Assembly: GCA_016793885.1 (NCBI GenBank)
Contig: JAEUHE010000167.1
Coordinates: 1-64,000 of the forward strand
DNA length: 64,000 nt
Origin: Verrucomicrobiales bacterium
GTDB taxonomy: Bacteria; Verrucomicrobiota; Verrucomicrobiia; Limisphaerales; UBA11320
Direction: 5' to 3'
The position numbers and the translations under genes are program-made. The notes below the pieces were generated by a model. The model was not told the origin of the DNA. It searched no databases and saw only the letters and a list, made by a program, of their open reading frames with translations. Below, one piece after another: positions 34,538 through 43,058 of the stretch (its first letter is position 1; every line of letters begins with the position of its first letter).

Positions 34538-34909
34538 TCAAAACTCCCGCACCCGATCTCCCGCCTGACACTCGCCCCGAAGCACATCAGCGACAGTGTA
34601 GGTATCACGGTGGGGCCCCGTGACCTTGACCTGTCCTACCTTGATGTTGTCCCGATACACCGCCAGGGAGGTGCCGGGCGCAGGCATCACACCCACGGCG
34701 AAACGCATCACCACAAATTGCCCCTTGAGATTCACGGAGGTAATCTCTCCCGTCAGGTCGGACCCGAGCGAAACCGAATGACTCTGGTTGGTTCCCGCCG
34801 CGGCAGCAGCTTGTAGTGGCACCGACTTGTCCGTTCGCACACTGCTCCCACAGCCATTCGCGAGAAGGGCTAACAGTGCTCCAAAGAAAACTCGGCAGAC
34901 CAGGTTCAT
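34538..34909 (-). CDS. Small putative lipoprotein, function unknown
   Basis: A 123-residue protein starting at the ATG at 34909 (MNLVCRVFFGALLALLANGC). The hydrophobic N-terminus ending in LANGC resembles a lipoprotein signal, though asparagine at -2 is not ideal for a lipobox. The mature part (about residues 45-123) is a small beta-rich domain with GEITSVNLKGQFVVMRF, SLAVYRDN and a C-terminal GECQAGDRVREF. A longer frame to 35089 would overlap alr and adds unlikely residues. It lies 95 bases downstream of alr and is probably the last gene of the sfp-alr transcript. I do not recognise a named family; similar small beta-domain lipoproteins seem common in verrucomicrobia. Confidence 0.65.
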   Translation of the reverse strand: MNLVCRVFFGALLALLANGCGSSVRTDKSVPLQAAAAAGTNQSHSVSLGSDLTGEITSVNLKGQFVVMRFAVGVMPAPGTSLAVYRDNIKVGQVKVTGPHRDTYTVADVLRGECQAGDRVREF

Positions 34910-35004
34910 GAGCTTGACTCCAACCAATAGCGACCCGTTCGCTAGCAAACCAGGAAAATCTTTGACCAGGCCGCTCGCTCGCCTCGCCTCGAGGACACGC
35001 TCGA

Positions 35005-36159
35005 CTAGCTGGCCTGGCCGCCGCGATACACGCGGGGGACGCGATAGGTGATGCTGGTCAGCACCTCCCACGGGACCGTACCCATCCACCCCGCGACATC
35101 CGAGGCCCCGATGCAGCCCGGTCCCTGTTGCCCGATGAGTACGGCTTCCTCCCCCGGATTCACCGATTCCAGCCGAGTCACGTCGACCAGTATCTGATCC
35201 ATGGTGATCCGCCCGACCACCGGACAGCGCCGCCCCTGGATCAACACCTCAGCACGGCCGCTGCCCGACCGAAGATAGCCATCGCCGTAGCCCACTGTGA
35301 CCGTCGCAATCCGGCTGGACCGCTTAACGACATAGGTCCCACCGTAGCTGAGTCGGCTTCCCGCCTTCACTTCCTTCACATAGCTCACCCGCGCCTTCCA
35401 GGAAAGCGCGGGTTGGAAGCGATCGATCTTGATTCGACTTCCCAACCGACTTCCGGGCGGGATCACACCATACACGAGCAATCCAGGGCGCACGGCGTTG
35501 CACCCGTCCGGCAGCTCGAGCAGGATCCCAGCGCTGTTCGCGCTATGAACCCATTCCGGGTCGCCGCCGGCGGCACGCACCGCCTCCCGAACCTTGCGAA
35601 AGCTCTGTCGCTGGTTTTGGGTGAACGCCGCCTCCTCCTCCACGCTCGCATAGTGCGTGTAAAGACCGGCCAGCTTAATGCCAGGCGTCGAACGCGCCTC
35701 CGCCGCCAACGCTGGGGCGAATTCTGGCGCCACGCCCAAACGGCCCATTCCGGTATCCACCTTCAAATGAATCGAGGCCACCACTCCGAGCTTCTGAGCT
35801 ACCTTGGCGACCTGATGCAGCTGCTCCGCACTGGAAAGGGTGAGCATGACCCCATCTCGAATGGCATACTCAATCTCGTCGGGCAGCGCTGCTCCCAACA
35901 GCAAGACCGGCCAGCCTTTGCCCACGCTCCGAATCGAGTCCGCCTCGCTCAAGCTGGCGACTCCAAAAACGTCCGTTCCACTTTGCATGAGCAGGGCCGC
36001 GATCGACTTCAGTCCGTGCCCATAGGCGTCAGCCTTCACCACCGTCATCACACGGACCCCAGGCCCGACCCGGTGCTTGATCCAAGCAAGGTTCGCACGG
36101 AGAGCATCCAAGTCTACTTCAACCCAGCAACGGCGGTTGGTCAGCCCGTTCGACGTCAT
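35005..36159 (-). CDS. alr: Alanine racemase
   Basis: A 384-residue PLP enzyme that interconverts L- and D-alanine for peptidoglycan synthesis. The PLP-binding lysine is in VVKADAYGHG near the N-terminus; SYGGTY contains the second catalytic tyrosine on the C-terminal beta domain; HLKVDTGMGRLG is the family's barrel motif, and GRITMDQILVDVT is also typical. The ATG at 36159 (MTSNGLTNRRCWVEVDLDAL) is chosen because it begins five bases after the sfp stop and matches the family's N-terminus; the longer frame to 36450 would overlap sfp. Translational coupling with the phosphopantetheinyl transferase is likely. Length and motifs are normal. Confidence 0.94.
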   Translation of the reverse strand: MTSNGLTNRRCWVEVDLDALRANLAWIKHRVGPGVRVMTVVKADAYGHGLKSIAALLMQSGTDVFGVASLSEADSIRSVGKGWPVLLLGAALPDEIEYAIRDGVMLTLSSAEQLHQVAKVAQKLGVVASIHLKVDTGMGRLGVAPEFAPALAAEARSTPGIKLAGLYTHYASVEEEAAFTQNQRQSFRKVREAVRAAGGDPEWVHSANSAGILLELPDGCNAVRPGLLVYGVIPPGSRLGSRIKIDRFQPALSWKARVSYVKEVKAGSRLSYGGTYVVKRSSRIATVTVGYGDGYLRSGSGRAEVLIQGRRCPVVGRITMDQILVDVTRLESVNPGEEAVLIGQQGPGCIGASDVAGWMGTVPWEVLTSITYRVPRVYRGGQAS

Positions 36160-36164
36160 TCCGG

Positions 36165-36977
36165 TCAGTGTGTTGCAGAACCTGCCCCGCTGACAAGTTG
36201 TGGTTTGATGACCCCGGTCAGGTCGAACTCCCGACACCGTGCGGCCCCGGCCGGCCCTACCAGGCACCCTGCATAGCCGGTGGGCACCGAGAGGTTCCAT
36301 ACCCTCCAGCGAGACGACACCCCCGGATCGTCGTGACACCACCGCAGTACTGCCGGTTCCTGGGCACGAAGGGACACCGCAAAGCTGCTCAACGAGCGCG
36401 AAAGGCCATCCCCGCGCGCCTTGATGTAGGCTTCCTTGCGGGTCCAACACGCGAAAAAGCCAGGTAGTTGGTCCTCGGGAGGAAGGCTCGCCAACTCCTG
36501 GGCTTCTTGGGGGGCGAAGAAACGGTCAGCGAGCTTTTCGCGAAGGACCTCTTCGCGATACTTTTCGATATCCACCCCCAGCTCTCCTTCGCGCGTGAAC
36601 CCGAGCACCGCATAGCCGCCCGAATGAGACAAGTTGAATCCAATGGGGGCGACCGATCCAGGATTCCCCCCGGCGTCCGAGAGCGAAGGCTTGCCATAAC
36701 TGTTGTAGCGGAAGGTCAAGGCCGCCGGCTCCACCTTCACATAGTGGCCCAACAGCACGCGCAGAAATCCGCGACCCATGGTGTAGCGCTCCCGCCCGCC
36801 TGCAATCTTGAATCGCGCGGCCCGATCTCGCTCCTCGACACAAAGAACCTCATCCATCGCCAGGAAATCGGATGCGTCCACTTCGAGAGGCACCAACCAA
36901 ACATGGGCTTCCCCCGCCAGCAGCGGTGGGGGTCCTGAAGGTATCCATCGGGCCAATCTGGGGTCGCATAGAGCCAC
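36165..36977 (-). CDS. sfp: Sfp-type 4'-phosphopantetheinyl transferase
   Basis: A 270-residue enzyme that moves the phosphopantetheine arm of coenzyme A onto a serine of carrier proteins. The core motifs are FNLSHSGGYAVLGF, ELGVDIEKYR (magnesium-binding Asp and the following acidic residue) and FFACWTRKEAYIKARGDGL, all in the correct order for the Sfp/Gsp/HetI branch. The size fits Sfp (about 225 residues) with an N-terminal extension. The start codon is GTG. It is the first gene of a leftward sfp-alr-lipoprotein run. No NRPS or PKS genes are in the window, so the partner carrier protein could be fatty-acid ACP or a distant cluster. Confidence 0.92.
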   Translation of the reverse strand: MALCDPRLARWIPSGPPPLLAGEAHVWLVPLEVDASDFLAMDEVLCVEERDRAARFKIAGGRERYTMGRGFLRVLLGHYVKVEPAALTFRYNSYGKPSLSDAGGNPGSVAPIGFNLSHSGGYAVLGFTREGELGVDIEKYREEVLREKLADRFFAPQEAQELASLPPEDQLPGFFACWTRKEAYIKARGDGLSRSLSSFAVSLRAQEPAVLRWCHDDPGVSSRWRVWNLSVPTGYAGCLVGPAGAARCREFDLTGVIKPQLVSGAGSATH

Positions 36978-37052
36978 GCGACAACCCTAGCGATGCCAGC
37001 TTCTGAACCGCCAGCGAAAACAAGCAGCCGCCAGGCTCCGGGGAACAATGTT

Positions 37053-37080
37053 GAGGGGGTGGCCTCTCGGCCACCCCCTC
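37053..37080. terminator. Perfect 12-bp hairpin between metalloprotease and sfp genes
   Basis: GAGGGGGTGGCC and GGCCACCCCCTC pair perfectly around a TCTC loop. It lies just beyond the stop codon of the leftward metalloprotease gene (53 bases) and upstream of the sfp start. No T-run follows on either strand, so it may end transcription only weakly or act as an RNA stabiliser. Confidence 0.55.
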
Positions 37081-37133
37081 GGTCTCTCACCACCGTTTCA
37101 CTGCTCGTCCCTCAGGCTCGACCAGGGCGTGCG

Positions 37134-40100
37134 CTACCACCACCCGTATGCATGATAGCGATGGTTGTGAATCCACTTCGGATAGATGGCTTCGAGTTGA
37201 AAGCGGTTCGAGTAGCTTCGCAGCATCCCAAACCAGTTTTTGTTGAAGACGAACAGGTCGTCCCACCCGGCTGCTCCCCGAAAATCCGCCACGTGGAAGT
37301 CATCGCCGGCCCCCAGGTTCCAGGATCCGATCCAGTCTGCCTGCCACGTGCCCGTCAGGGTCCCGTCTCCCGCCGAACGCAACACACCCAAGTACTGGGT
37401 TGACCAGTTCTCGCCATTGTAAACCACCAGGTCCTGCAGACCGTCTCCGTTGACATCCGAGACGTAGAAACGATCGCGACGGCGCATGTCCCACCCGGGC
37501 ACCGACCCGTCATAGCGCTGACGGAAGCGAAGCTTGCCCTCCACCATGGCGAAAAGCCCCAGATACTCAGGAGACCAATCCCGACCATTGAATACGACGA
37601 GGTCGGAAGTCTTGTCGCCGTTAAAATTCGGCAGGAACAGTTCGTCCTGACGACGCATGGTCCAATAGAGGCGATTGTCGATACGGATTTCGCCATAGTA
37701 CCGATCGGTCAGCGCCAGCGCTGTCGAGACCGACCGGAAGACCATCAGATGAACTTGATTCCAATCCTGCGTGTTCTGGCTGATCAAGTCCTGCCGACGA
37801 TCACCGTCGAAATCCCCCACCTGAAACTTCTCGTGCCTTCCCATTTCCCAGCCGGGAAGGAAGCGGTCGTAACGATGCACATAGGCCAGGTTGTCTCCCG
37901 TCGACCGGAGCATCAGGAAATACGGCATCGACCAATCCTGCCCGTTGAAGACCATGAGATCCGAACGCCCGTCCCCATTGAAGTCGCCGGCGTAGAACTG
38001 GTCGCCCGCGCGTAGTTCTCCCCAGCCGGGCAACACACCATCGAACCGTCGAACCGGCACGAACCCTTTTCCGGTGGACTTCAACATGACCACATAGCCC
38101 TGATTCCAAGCCACGAGGTTGATGACATACAGGTCGGTCAGTCCGTCGTGATCGAAATCCGCGGGAATGATCACGTCGGAGCCGCGGAACTCCCACGACT
38201 TGTTTCGAAGGACGTTGAACAGAATGTCGGTATGGTACCAGGCCGGCTCCAGCACTCCGGTGACCGCCCGGAGCGGCGCCCCGGTGACGGGGTCGTTCGC
38301 ACCCGTATCCCGATCCTGGGCGAGGTAGAGAGACAGTTGCCGGTCATCGAGAATCACCAGATCGGTACGTCCGTCCCCGTTAAAGTCGCCCGAGACACTC
38401 TTGCGGAAGTCTCCATCCTGCCGAGCCCGCGCGTTATCTCGCATGGCGGTATATCCCACCGGGTTGTGAGTGGGGCTGTTGTTGTTCATCCGCCCTCGCC
38501 AGGAGGGACGATAGATCCCATTCCACCATTGCCCACTGCCCATGGTGGCACCGGGGAACAATCCGACATCCTGGGTCTGATCGGCCACGTTCGCCAACCC
38601 GGTCGGCACGGGCCGTGAAGCCGGAATCCAATCGTTCCATTCAATCAGGCTGCGCGAAGTGACCTTGGTCAAGTTCTTAGCTTCGGGTTCAGCCCCGCTG
38701 TAAGAGCCGCAGCCAGCCGCGCCCTGGTTGCATTGGTATTCATCCCCAAGCTTCCCGAAGAAGTGCCCGAACTCGTGAGCGAACACGCTCCAGTCCACCC
38801 CCCTGGTCACCGCAAAGTGGTGCCCGCGTGAGCAACCACCGAAGGACGGGGTGTTCAGGACGATGGCTTTGACATCCGCCTCCGGAATCAGCGTGTTCAC
38901 AATAGAGTCGATGGCCGCGACGGTGCCAGGACCGGGCTCCATCCAGCATCGGTTCCAATCACCGCTGAATCGGTAGCCCAAAGCGGTGTCCTTGGAGGTG
39001 GTCACCTGCCCATTCGCATTCACCTGAGTCACCCCCGATTGTTTGGAATAGGTATTGATCCGGAAAATGTTGATCGCATTCAGAATCTCCGGATGCACAT
39101 CACGCTCCAAAAGATCCTTCATCACCACATCCCGAATGTAATTGTCGAACGCTGCCTGGTCGGCAGCGGTGTCCGCAAAACCCTCCCCAATGATGACCAT
39201 GTTGAACTTCTTGGCCCTGGATCCACTGTTATGCAATTGGGTCAGTGTGGCAGCGCGGGTGACGCCAGCCAATTCGACGTCCTGAAGCGCGGGAACACCC
39301 CGGGTCGAGCTGGCCACCAGCTTGTTGAGCTCGCTCCCCGATACCGACCCCAGGAGCTTGAAGTTTCGCTGCAGCTTGGTGAAGACTTCCGGCGTGAGCA
39401 CTCCGATCGCCGCCGGACGCACGTAGCGATAGATTTCCACCTGCAAACCTTCCAGATCCTGATCGCGATCCAGAATGGGAATCGACAGTCGAACCGACTC
39501 TTCAGCCAGATCCACGTGGCTATGGGAGCCCCGAAACGGCGGCTGATAGACGCGCGCTTGGAAAGGGTCTGACTCAGCTCCGATAAAATAGATGCCACCC
39601 TCCTGGTTGGCCGCCTGTTTCGGAGAGCGAACGACATACACGAGCGCCCCCAAGGGCGGGTTCTTCGGCAGGCTGTCCTCGGTCAGGATTTCCTTGGATG
39701 GCAAAGGCGACCCTCGCAAACTATAGGCTGCTGTTCCCTTCAGCCCCCCGTCGAGCGCCAGCTGGAAACTGAAGCGGAGGTGTCGGCCGGCTTCAATGAG
39801 ACGGGGATTCGCTTGCTGAAGCACCTCCCTGGACTCCTCGATTTCGATTTTGAGCCCCTTGTCATTGTTGGGGCTGGGCGGCAAGTCGCGGCGCGAAAGA
39901 ATGGGTTCCTCCAGTCCGGGCAACCCCTTGAATCCCTCGTCAATCTTCCCTTCACCGACATCCCCAACCGGATCAGGCAGGCCTTTCACCTGTCGCGCGA
40001 TGGGTAGCGCCAGTCGTTTGGCGAATGCCAGATCATCCCGAGCCGGCCCAAGAGTCCACAAATGCAGACCTGCGTTGCTGAACGCATCCTCGAGCGTAGC

Positions 40101-40610
40101 CCCATTGGCTTTGAAAGGCGCCAGCAGATTGACATGACTGCTTTCGTTGGTACCAAAGATCGCTTGCCCGGTTTTGGCGGAAATGGTCTGAAAGAGGAGA
40201 TTGGCCGGGACCTCGGATCCGCTCGCAATCCGAACGCCAGCCCCGTCGTCCTCCACGTCGATGCCGAACGTTTCGACCCGGAAGCGGAAAAACCGATGCG
40301 GGACCGGCGTGGTTCCATCAGAAAAGGAGGTCGGAACGCTGAAGGTGATCGGCTTCTCGCTCGACACGAGCGTAGGCGCCGAATAGTCCTTCCAGTCGTC
40401 CCCCCCGACCTCGCTCTTGAACTGCAAGGTGACTTGGGAATGGACGGGAGCTGATACGGTCAGGTCCACCAGACCGCCGGACCCAAACTCATCCACAAAG
40501 GGTTTAACTGAAATGAAGGCGGGTTCAATGCCATGCAGGGAGCCGCCCAGAAAGGTCAAGGCCGCGAGGGTTGCCGCGCGCGGCCGGAGGACAGAATAAC
40601 GTGAGGACAT
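37134..40610 (-). CDS. Secreted M64-type metallopeptidase with FG-GAP propeller
   Basis: A 1158-residue exported protein (start ATG at 40610, MSSRYSVLRPRAATLAAL, a signal peptide). The middle (about residues 466-737) matches IgA-peptidase M64: MVIIGEGFADTAADQ, NAINIFRINTYSKQSG, then the zinc site FAHEFGHFFGKLGDEY with the first histidine at residue 612. From about 741 to 1120 there are six or seven FG-GAP/VCBS repeats (DFNGDGRTDLVI, DFDHDGLTDLYV, DFNGDGRSDLMV, DVNGDGLQDLVV), each with the DxNxDGxxD calcium loop, predicting an integrin-like beta-propeller. The N-terminal 400 residues have no named domain. Probably an extracellular protease with an adhesive or protein-binding propeller. Immunoglobulin is not a likely target in a free-living organism; the substrate is unknown. 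Confidence 0.88.
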   Translation of the reverse strand: MSSRYSVLRPRAATLAALTFLGGSLHGIEPAFISVKPFVDEFGSGGLVDLTVSAPVHSQVTLQFKSEVGGDDWKDYSAPTLVSSEKPITFSVPTSFSDGTTPVPHRFFRFRVETFGIDVEDDGAGVRIASGSEVPANLLFQTISAKTGQAIFGTNESSHVNLLAPFKANGATLEDAFSNAGLHLWTLGPARDDLAFAKRLALPIARQVKGLPDPVGDVGEGKIDEGFKGLPGLEEPILSRRDLPPSPNNDKGLKIEIEESREVLQQANPRLIEAGRHLRFSFQLALDGGLKGTAAYSLRGSPLPSKEILTEDSLPKNPPLGALVYVVRSPKQAANQEGGIYFIGAESDPFQARVYQPPFRGSHSHVDLAEESVRLSIPILDRDQDLEGLQVEIYRYVRPAAIGVLTPEVFTKLQRNFKLLGSVSGSELNKLVASSTRGVPALQDVELAGVTRAATLTQLHNSGSRAKKFNMVIIGEGFADTAADQAAFDNYIRDVVMKDLLERDVHPEILNAINIFRINTYSKQSGVTQVNANGQVTTSKDTALGYRFSGDWNRCWMEPGPGTVAAIDSIVNTLIPEADVKAIVLNTPSFGGCSRGHHFAVTRGVDWSVFAHEFGHFFGKLGDEYQCNQGAAGCGSYSGAEPEAKNLTKVTSRSLIEWNDWIPASRPVPTGLANVADQTQDVGLFPGATMGSGQWWNGIYRPSWRGRMNNNSPTHNPVGYTAMRDNARARQDGDFRKSVSGDFNGDGRTDLVILDDRQLSLYLAQDRDTGANDPVTGAPLRAVTGVLEPAWYHTDILFNVLRNKSWEFRGSDVIIPADFDHDGLTDLYVINLVAWNQGYVVMLKSTGKGFVPVRRFDGVLPGWGELRAGDQFYAGDFNGDGRSDLMVFNGQDWSMPYFLMLRSTGDNLAYVHRYDRFLPGWEMGRHEKFQVGDFDGDRRQDLISQNTQDWNQVHLMVFRSVSTALALTDRYYGEIRIDNRLYWTMRRQDELFLPNFNGDKTSDLVVFNGRDWSPEYLGLFAMVEGKLRFRQRYDGSVPGWDMRRRDRFYVSDVNGDGLQDLVVYNGENWSTQYLGVLRSAGDGTLTGTWQADWIGSWNLGAGDDFHVADFRGAAGWDDLFVFNKNWFGMLRSYSNRFQLEAIYPKWIHNHRYHAYGWW

Positions 40611-40802
40611 GGGGTTGTTGGTTTGGAATACGGAGGACCTCACACCGCCTCGTGGCAGGCGGGAGAGCGACGACGCCGGAAGCAATCCCGGTGGCGTTCA
40701 CTCAAGAGCGATCATCCACATCTTCCAATACTACGCAGTAACCCGATGAAATCTTTCAGAACAAGCTCGCGGGCGCCGCCCATGGCCCAGGCACCGTCCT
40801 TG

Positions 40803-42974
40803 CTAGGGTGCCATCGTCGAGCTGCGGCTGCTTCGCGGCGAAGAACGTCCGGCGGCCCAGCGCATGAGAGTGGCCTCCAGCTCCCGCGGCCGCAGGGGCT
40901 TGCTCAAATAGTCATCCATGCCGGCGTGCAGACAGAGGTCCCGATCGCCCTGAACGGCGTTGGCCGTGAGGGCTACGATAATCGGGCGCTCGCGCTCCGG
41001 CCAGCGCTTACGGATCTCAGCCGCAGCCTCATAGCCATCCATCACAGGCATCTGAACATCCATCAGCACTAGGTCGTAGCTCGACCGTGCCAACTCGTCG
41101 AGGGCCTCTTGACCGTTGCCGGCCACCGCGGGCGCATATCCCATTCGACGTAACATCGTCGAGGTTACCCGCTGGTTCACGATGCTATCATCAACCAGGA
41201 GGATCCGCAGCGGCGAGGCCTCTGCGACTCCGCGGTTGATCTCAGCGGATTTGGGTGGGCACTTAGTCTCGGCATCTAGTCCGAAGGCTCGGCACAGCCC
41301 CTCCAACAGCTGTCGACGGCGCAGCGGCTTGAAGACGGACGCCTTGATGCCCAGGGCGCGATGCTCGGAATCCTCGCCACGCAGGCGCGAGCGGCTGAGG
41401 AGCACCACCGGGATGGACTCCCACCCAGGCAATCGTCGGAACGACTCGACCAACTTGACCCCCGGCAACTCGGCCAGGTGCTGGTCAACCAGCACCAGGT
41501 CAAATGGGGTCTTCTGAATCATGGCGTTCAAGGCTTCGCTACTGCTGCCCACCACCGTGGGAACCGCATGGAACTCGCGACAATACATTTCCAGGATGCG
41601 GCGGTTGGTGGCGTTCTGCTCCACGATCAGCAGTCGACGCCCCTCCAGACCGGCCGTCACCTTCTCGACCGTCTCGGGCGCGGAATCGGCCTTCAAGGAA
41701 ATGGTAAAGTGGAATACCGAACCCCGGTTGACTTCGCTCTCCACCCACATCCTTCCATGCATCAGCTCGGTGAGCTTCCAACTGATCATCAACCCGAGTC
41801 CGGTACCCCCGTATTCGCGCGTCGTGGAACAATCAACCTGACTGAAGGGCTGAAAGAGTCGGTCCATTCGGTCGCTTGGAATGCCGATGCCAGTGTCCCG
41901 AACCGAAAAGTGGAGAACTTGCCGGTCCGCCCCTTCGGCTGACCCGACGCCTGTCGAGGCCTCAACCTCGACAATCACCTCGCCCGAAGAGGTGAACTTA
42001 ACCGCGTTGCTTAGCAAGTTGAGGAGAATCTGCCTCACCCTCGTGACATCCCCCAACACTTTTCCTGGCACGGCGGGGTCAACCCACTGGGCCAGTGTCA
42101 GGCCCTTTTCAGCAGCCTTCGGAGCCACGAGTTCAAGGGATTCTTCCAGGCAGGCCCGCAGGTCAAACGCGCGCTCCTCCAGCTGCATGCGACCCGCTTC
42201 AATTTTGGAAAAGTCCAAAATGTCATTGATGATCGCGAGCAGAGCCTCGGCGCTATTCCGCACAGTCTCGACGAAGTCTCTCTGTTCGGAATCAAGGGAT
42301 GTATCCATGAGCAGCGTGCTCATGCCAATGATTCCATTCATCGGGGTTCTGATTTCATGGCTCATGTTCGCCAGGAACTCCGATTTCGCTCGGGTCGCCT
42401 CCGCGAGCCGCTGATTCAGCATGTTGAGATTCGTGTTCGCCACCACGAGCTGGTGTTGGCTGTCACGCAGGGCAGCGAAGGCCGCGTCTCGTTGCCTTTG
42501 AGCCTGATGCACTCGAGCGTGGTACCGGACTCGAGCCACCAGTTCGAGACGATCGGGCAACTTCACCAGATAGTCATTAGCCCCCGCCGAGAAGGCGTCT
42601 TTCTTGGTGACGGAATCCTCCCGTACGGATAGGACGATCACGGGCGTGTCCCGTAATTTGGGAGAGCCACGGTAGTCTCGCACCAGGGAAAGGCCATCGA
42701 TGCCCGGCATAACCAGATCCTGCAGGATCACCGCTGGGTGCAGCTCCTCGGCTAGGCGCAAGGCTTCCGTCGGCTCGGCGCAGTAATGAAAAATGATGCC
42801 AGCCTCGCCCATGAACATCCGGCGGACCGACTCGCCCACCAGGGCCTGATCGTCCACGAGCAGCACCATCAGCTGTTCCGTCGAGCTATTGACCCAGGCG
42901 GCATCGCCCGATGTGCCGGGCGCCGAAGTGTTCATTGCCTGGTTCGGTCCGCTATAGTTCTTTGAGTCTAACAT
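40803..42974 (-). CDS. WspR-like receiver fused to a hybrid histidine kinase
   Basis: A 723-residue signalling protein with the order receiver, HisKA, HATPase, receiver, receiver. The first receiver (about 36-155; acceptor Asp86 in [13 protein letters not shown]) and the coiled linker after it closely resemble the receiver of WspR ([29 protein letters not shown]). In WspR this leads into a GGDEF domain; here it leads into HisKA with His206 in SHEIRTP, and a full HATPase with N (NLLSNAVKF), G1 (DTGIGIP) and G2 (GGTGLGL) boxes. Receiver 2 (about 450-570) has LVDQHL; receiver 3 (about 597-715) has the acceptor in [11 protein letters not shown]. No membrane segment. It lies 84 bases downstream of the CheA gene and is probably its phosphorylation target. 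No cyclic-di-GMP enzyme domain is present. An alternative start is 42935. Confidence 0.9.
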   Translation of the reverse strand: MLDSKNYSGPNQAMNTSAPGTSGDAAWVNSSTEQLMVLLVDDQALVGESVRRMFMGEAGIIFHYCAEPTEALRLAEELHPAVILQDLVMPGIDGLSLVRDYRGSPKLRDTPVIVLSVREDSVTKKDAFSAGANDYLVKLPDRLELVARVRYHARVHQAQRQRDAAFAALRDSQHQLVVANTNLNMLNQRLAEATRAKSEFLANMSHEIRTPMNGIIGMSTLLMDTSLDSEQRDFVETVRNSAEALLAIINDILDFSKIEAGRMQLEERAFDLRACLEESLELVAPKAAEKGLTLAQWVDPAVPGKVLGDVTRVRQILLNLLSNAVKFTSSGEVIVEVEASTGVGSAEGADRQVLHFSVRDTGIGIPSDRMDRLFQPFSQVDCSTTREYGGTGLGLMISWKLTELMHGRMWVESEVNRGSVFHFTISLKADSAPETVEKVTAGLEGRRLLIVEQNATNRRILEMYCREFHAVPTVVGSSSEALNAMIQKTPFDLVLVDQHLAELPGVKLVESFRRLPGWESIPVVLLSRSRLRGEDSEHRALGIKASVFKPLRRRQLLEGLCRAFGLDAETKCPPKSAEINRGVAEASPLRILLVDDSIVNQRVTSTMLRRMGYAPAVAGNGQEALDELARSSYDLVLMDVQMPVMDGYEAAAEIRKRWPERERPIIVALTANAVQGDRDLCLHAGMDDYLSKPLRPRELEATLMRWAAGRSSPRSSRSSTMAP

Positions 42975-43023
42975 TGTCTTCCCTCTCCACGGCGTGGCTC
43001 ACCCACCCCGGCACGAGTTCGAG

Positions 43024-43040
43024 GGGTGCCCTCAGCACCC
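43024..43040 (-). promoter_or_regulatory. Small hairpin between cheA-like and hybrid-kinase genes
   Basis: GGGTGC and GCACCC pair around a five-base loop in the 84-base space between the two genes; short flanking GAGG/CCTC-type pairing may extend it. It could attenuate read-through from the chemosensory operon into the kinase gene. There is no T-run. Weak evidence. Confidence 0.25.
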
Positions 43041-43058
43041 ACCTCGCTTGCCTCACCC

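Noticed and set aside
35128-36276. A 382-codon frame on the plus strand opposite alr
   Set aside because: Antisense to a well-supported alanine racemase, with His/Arg/Gln-rich low-quality protein sequence and no motif.
40803-42974. Diguanylate cyclase, because of the WspR-like start
   Set aside because: No GGDEF domain exists; HisKA, HATPase and two further receivers follow instead.
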